Program-made: the position numbers and the translations under genes
The notes under the pieces: model-generated
Database searches by the model: none
The model's input: the letters and a program-made list of their open reading frames with translations, nothing else
Told to the model about the DNA's origin: nothing
In this document: positions 63,641 through 64,000 of the stretch, one piece after another
Position numbering within the stretch: position 1 is the first letter of the stretch
How the letters are laid out: each line of letters opens with the position of its first letter
Assembly (NCBI GenBank): GCA_008692225.1
Contig: VICG01000003.1
Span: 2,721,501-2,785,500, forward strand
Direction of reading: 5' to 3'
Length of the DNA: 64,000 nucleotides
Source: Monilinia fructicola
Taxonomy: Eukaryota > Ascomycota > Leotiomycetes > Helotiales > Sclerotiniaceae

Positions 63641-64000
63641 TGGAAAAAAATACTTGAATCTTAATTGACCGGCTTCTGCCAATCCCTATGAGTTAGTGCT
63701 GTCAGTAGACTGACTAGTTGGTCACTCTGGTTGGGGGAGTCTTGAGTGTGAAAGTGCAACGTATGATGGTTGTTATTTTATATTTGCATCTCTATCTCCC
63801 AATATCCCTATCCCTCTGTCCCTCTATCTCTCCGTCTTCCAGTCTCTCTGTCTCTATCCACGCCTCTCCAATATACCACGCATCCACCCCCATCTCAAAA
63901 GCCTAGATACAATTATATTCCTGCAGATCCTTCAGAAAATTCATCCAATATTTTATACTCGGCGAAGATCTTCGACATCAACCTTTGTCGCTCCTTATTT

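Larger units (their letters stand above)
58910..64000. other. 5 kb without a supported gene
   Basis: UFD2 3' flank; AT-saturated block 59.62-60.72 kb with two elements; ordinary GC sequence 60.9-62.9 kb with short frames on both strands (61363-61698, 61878-62108, 61956-62153) showing no motif; AT-rich sequence 62.93-63.64 kb. The window end at 64000 falls in undistinguished sequence. Confidence 0.5.

Overview
The window is nuclear DNA of a filamentous ascomycete. Genes are separated by short intergenic gaps, have short GT-AG introns (mostly 48-120 nt), and encode typical fungal single-copy proteins (Vfa1, Kgd4/Ymr31, Cox8, Med18, fungal-type cytochrome c haem lyase). Between them lie AT-saturated blocks with decayed inverted-repeat elements, as left by repeat-induced point mutation (RIP). 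The style suggests Leotiomycetes/Helotiales (Botrytis/Sclerotinia-like), but that placement is inference. I found no rRNA, tRNA, CRISPR array, virus or toxin gene.

Region by region. 1-28.4 kb is gene-rich: YVH1 phosphatase (+), VFA1 (-) divergent from argininosuccinate lyase ARG4 (+), a 3 kb gap, mevalonate diphosphate decarboxylase (-) divergent from cytochrome c haem lyase (+), a RUS/DUF647 protein (-), KGD4 (-), a 4 kb repeat-rich gap, MED18 (+), COX8 (-) divergent from the MTR4 RNA helicase (+). 28.4-49.4 kb is mostly repeats and microsatellites with a single gene, a DENN-domain Rab-GEF candidate (38.5-42.1 kb). 49.4-58.9 kb is gene-rich again: a Siw14-like phosphatase (+), an Aim19-like membrane protein (-) divergent from a DNAJB12-like J-protein (+), a 2 kb repeat gap, then the UFD2 E4 ubiquitin ligase (+). 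58.9-64 kb has repeats and no gene I can support.

The genes are housekeeping and do not form one pathway cluster. Several are mitochondrial (haem lyase, KGD4, COX8, probably the Aim19-like protein) and several concern RNA or protein quality control (MTR4, UFD2, J-protein). Two contrasts stand out. First, nine genes between 2 and 25 kb (about 8.1 kb of coding sequence) read cleanly, whereas five of six genes between 25 and 59 kb need single-base corrections to stay in frame: about 14 in 12.5 kb, 13 of them +1 insertions, mostly in homopolymers. After correction every gene closes exactly in phase, so sequencing/assembly error is the likely cause. Second, the non-coding part holds several short inverted-repeat element families, some with recognisable target-site duplications (8 bp, TA, TTA). 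The RUS gene contains a 13-nt micro-exon that simple ORF finding would miss.
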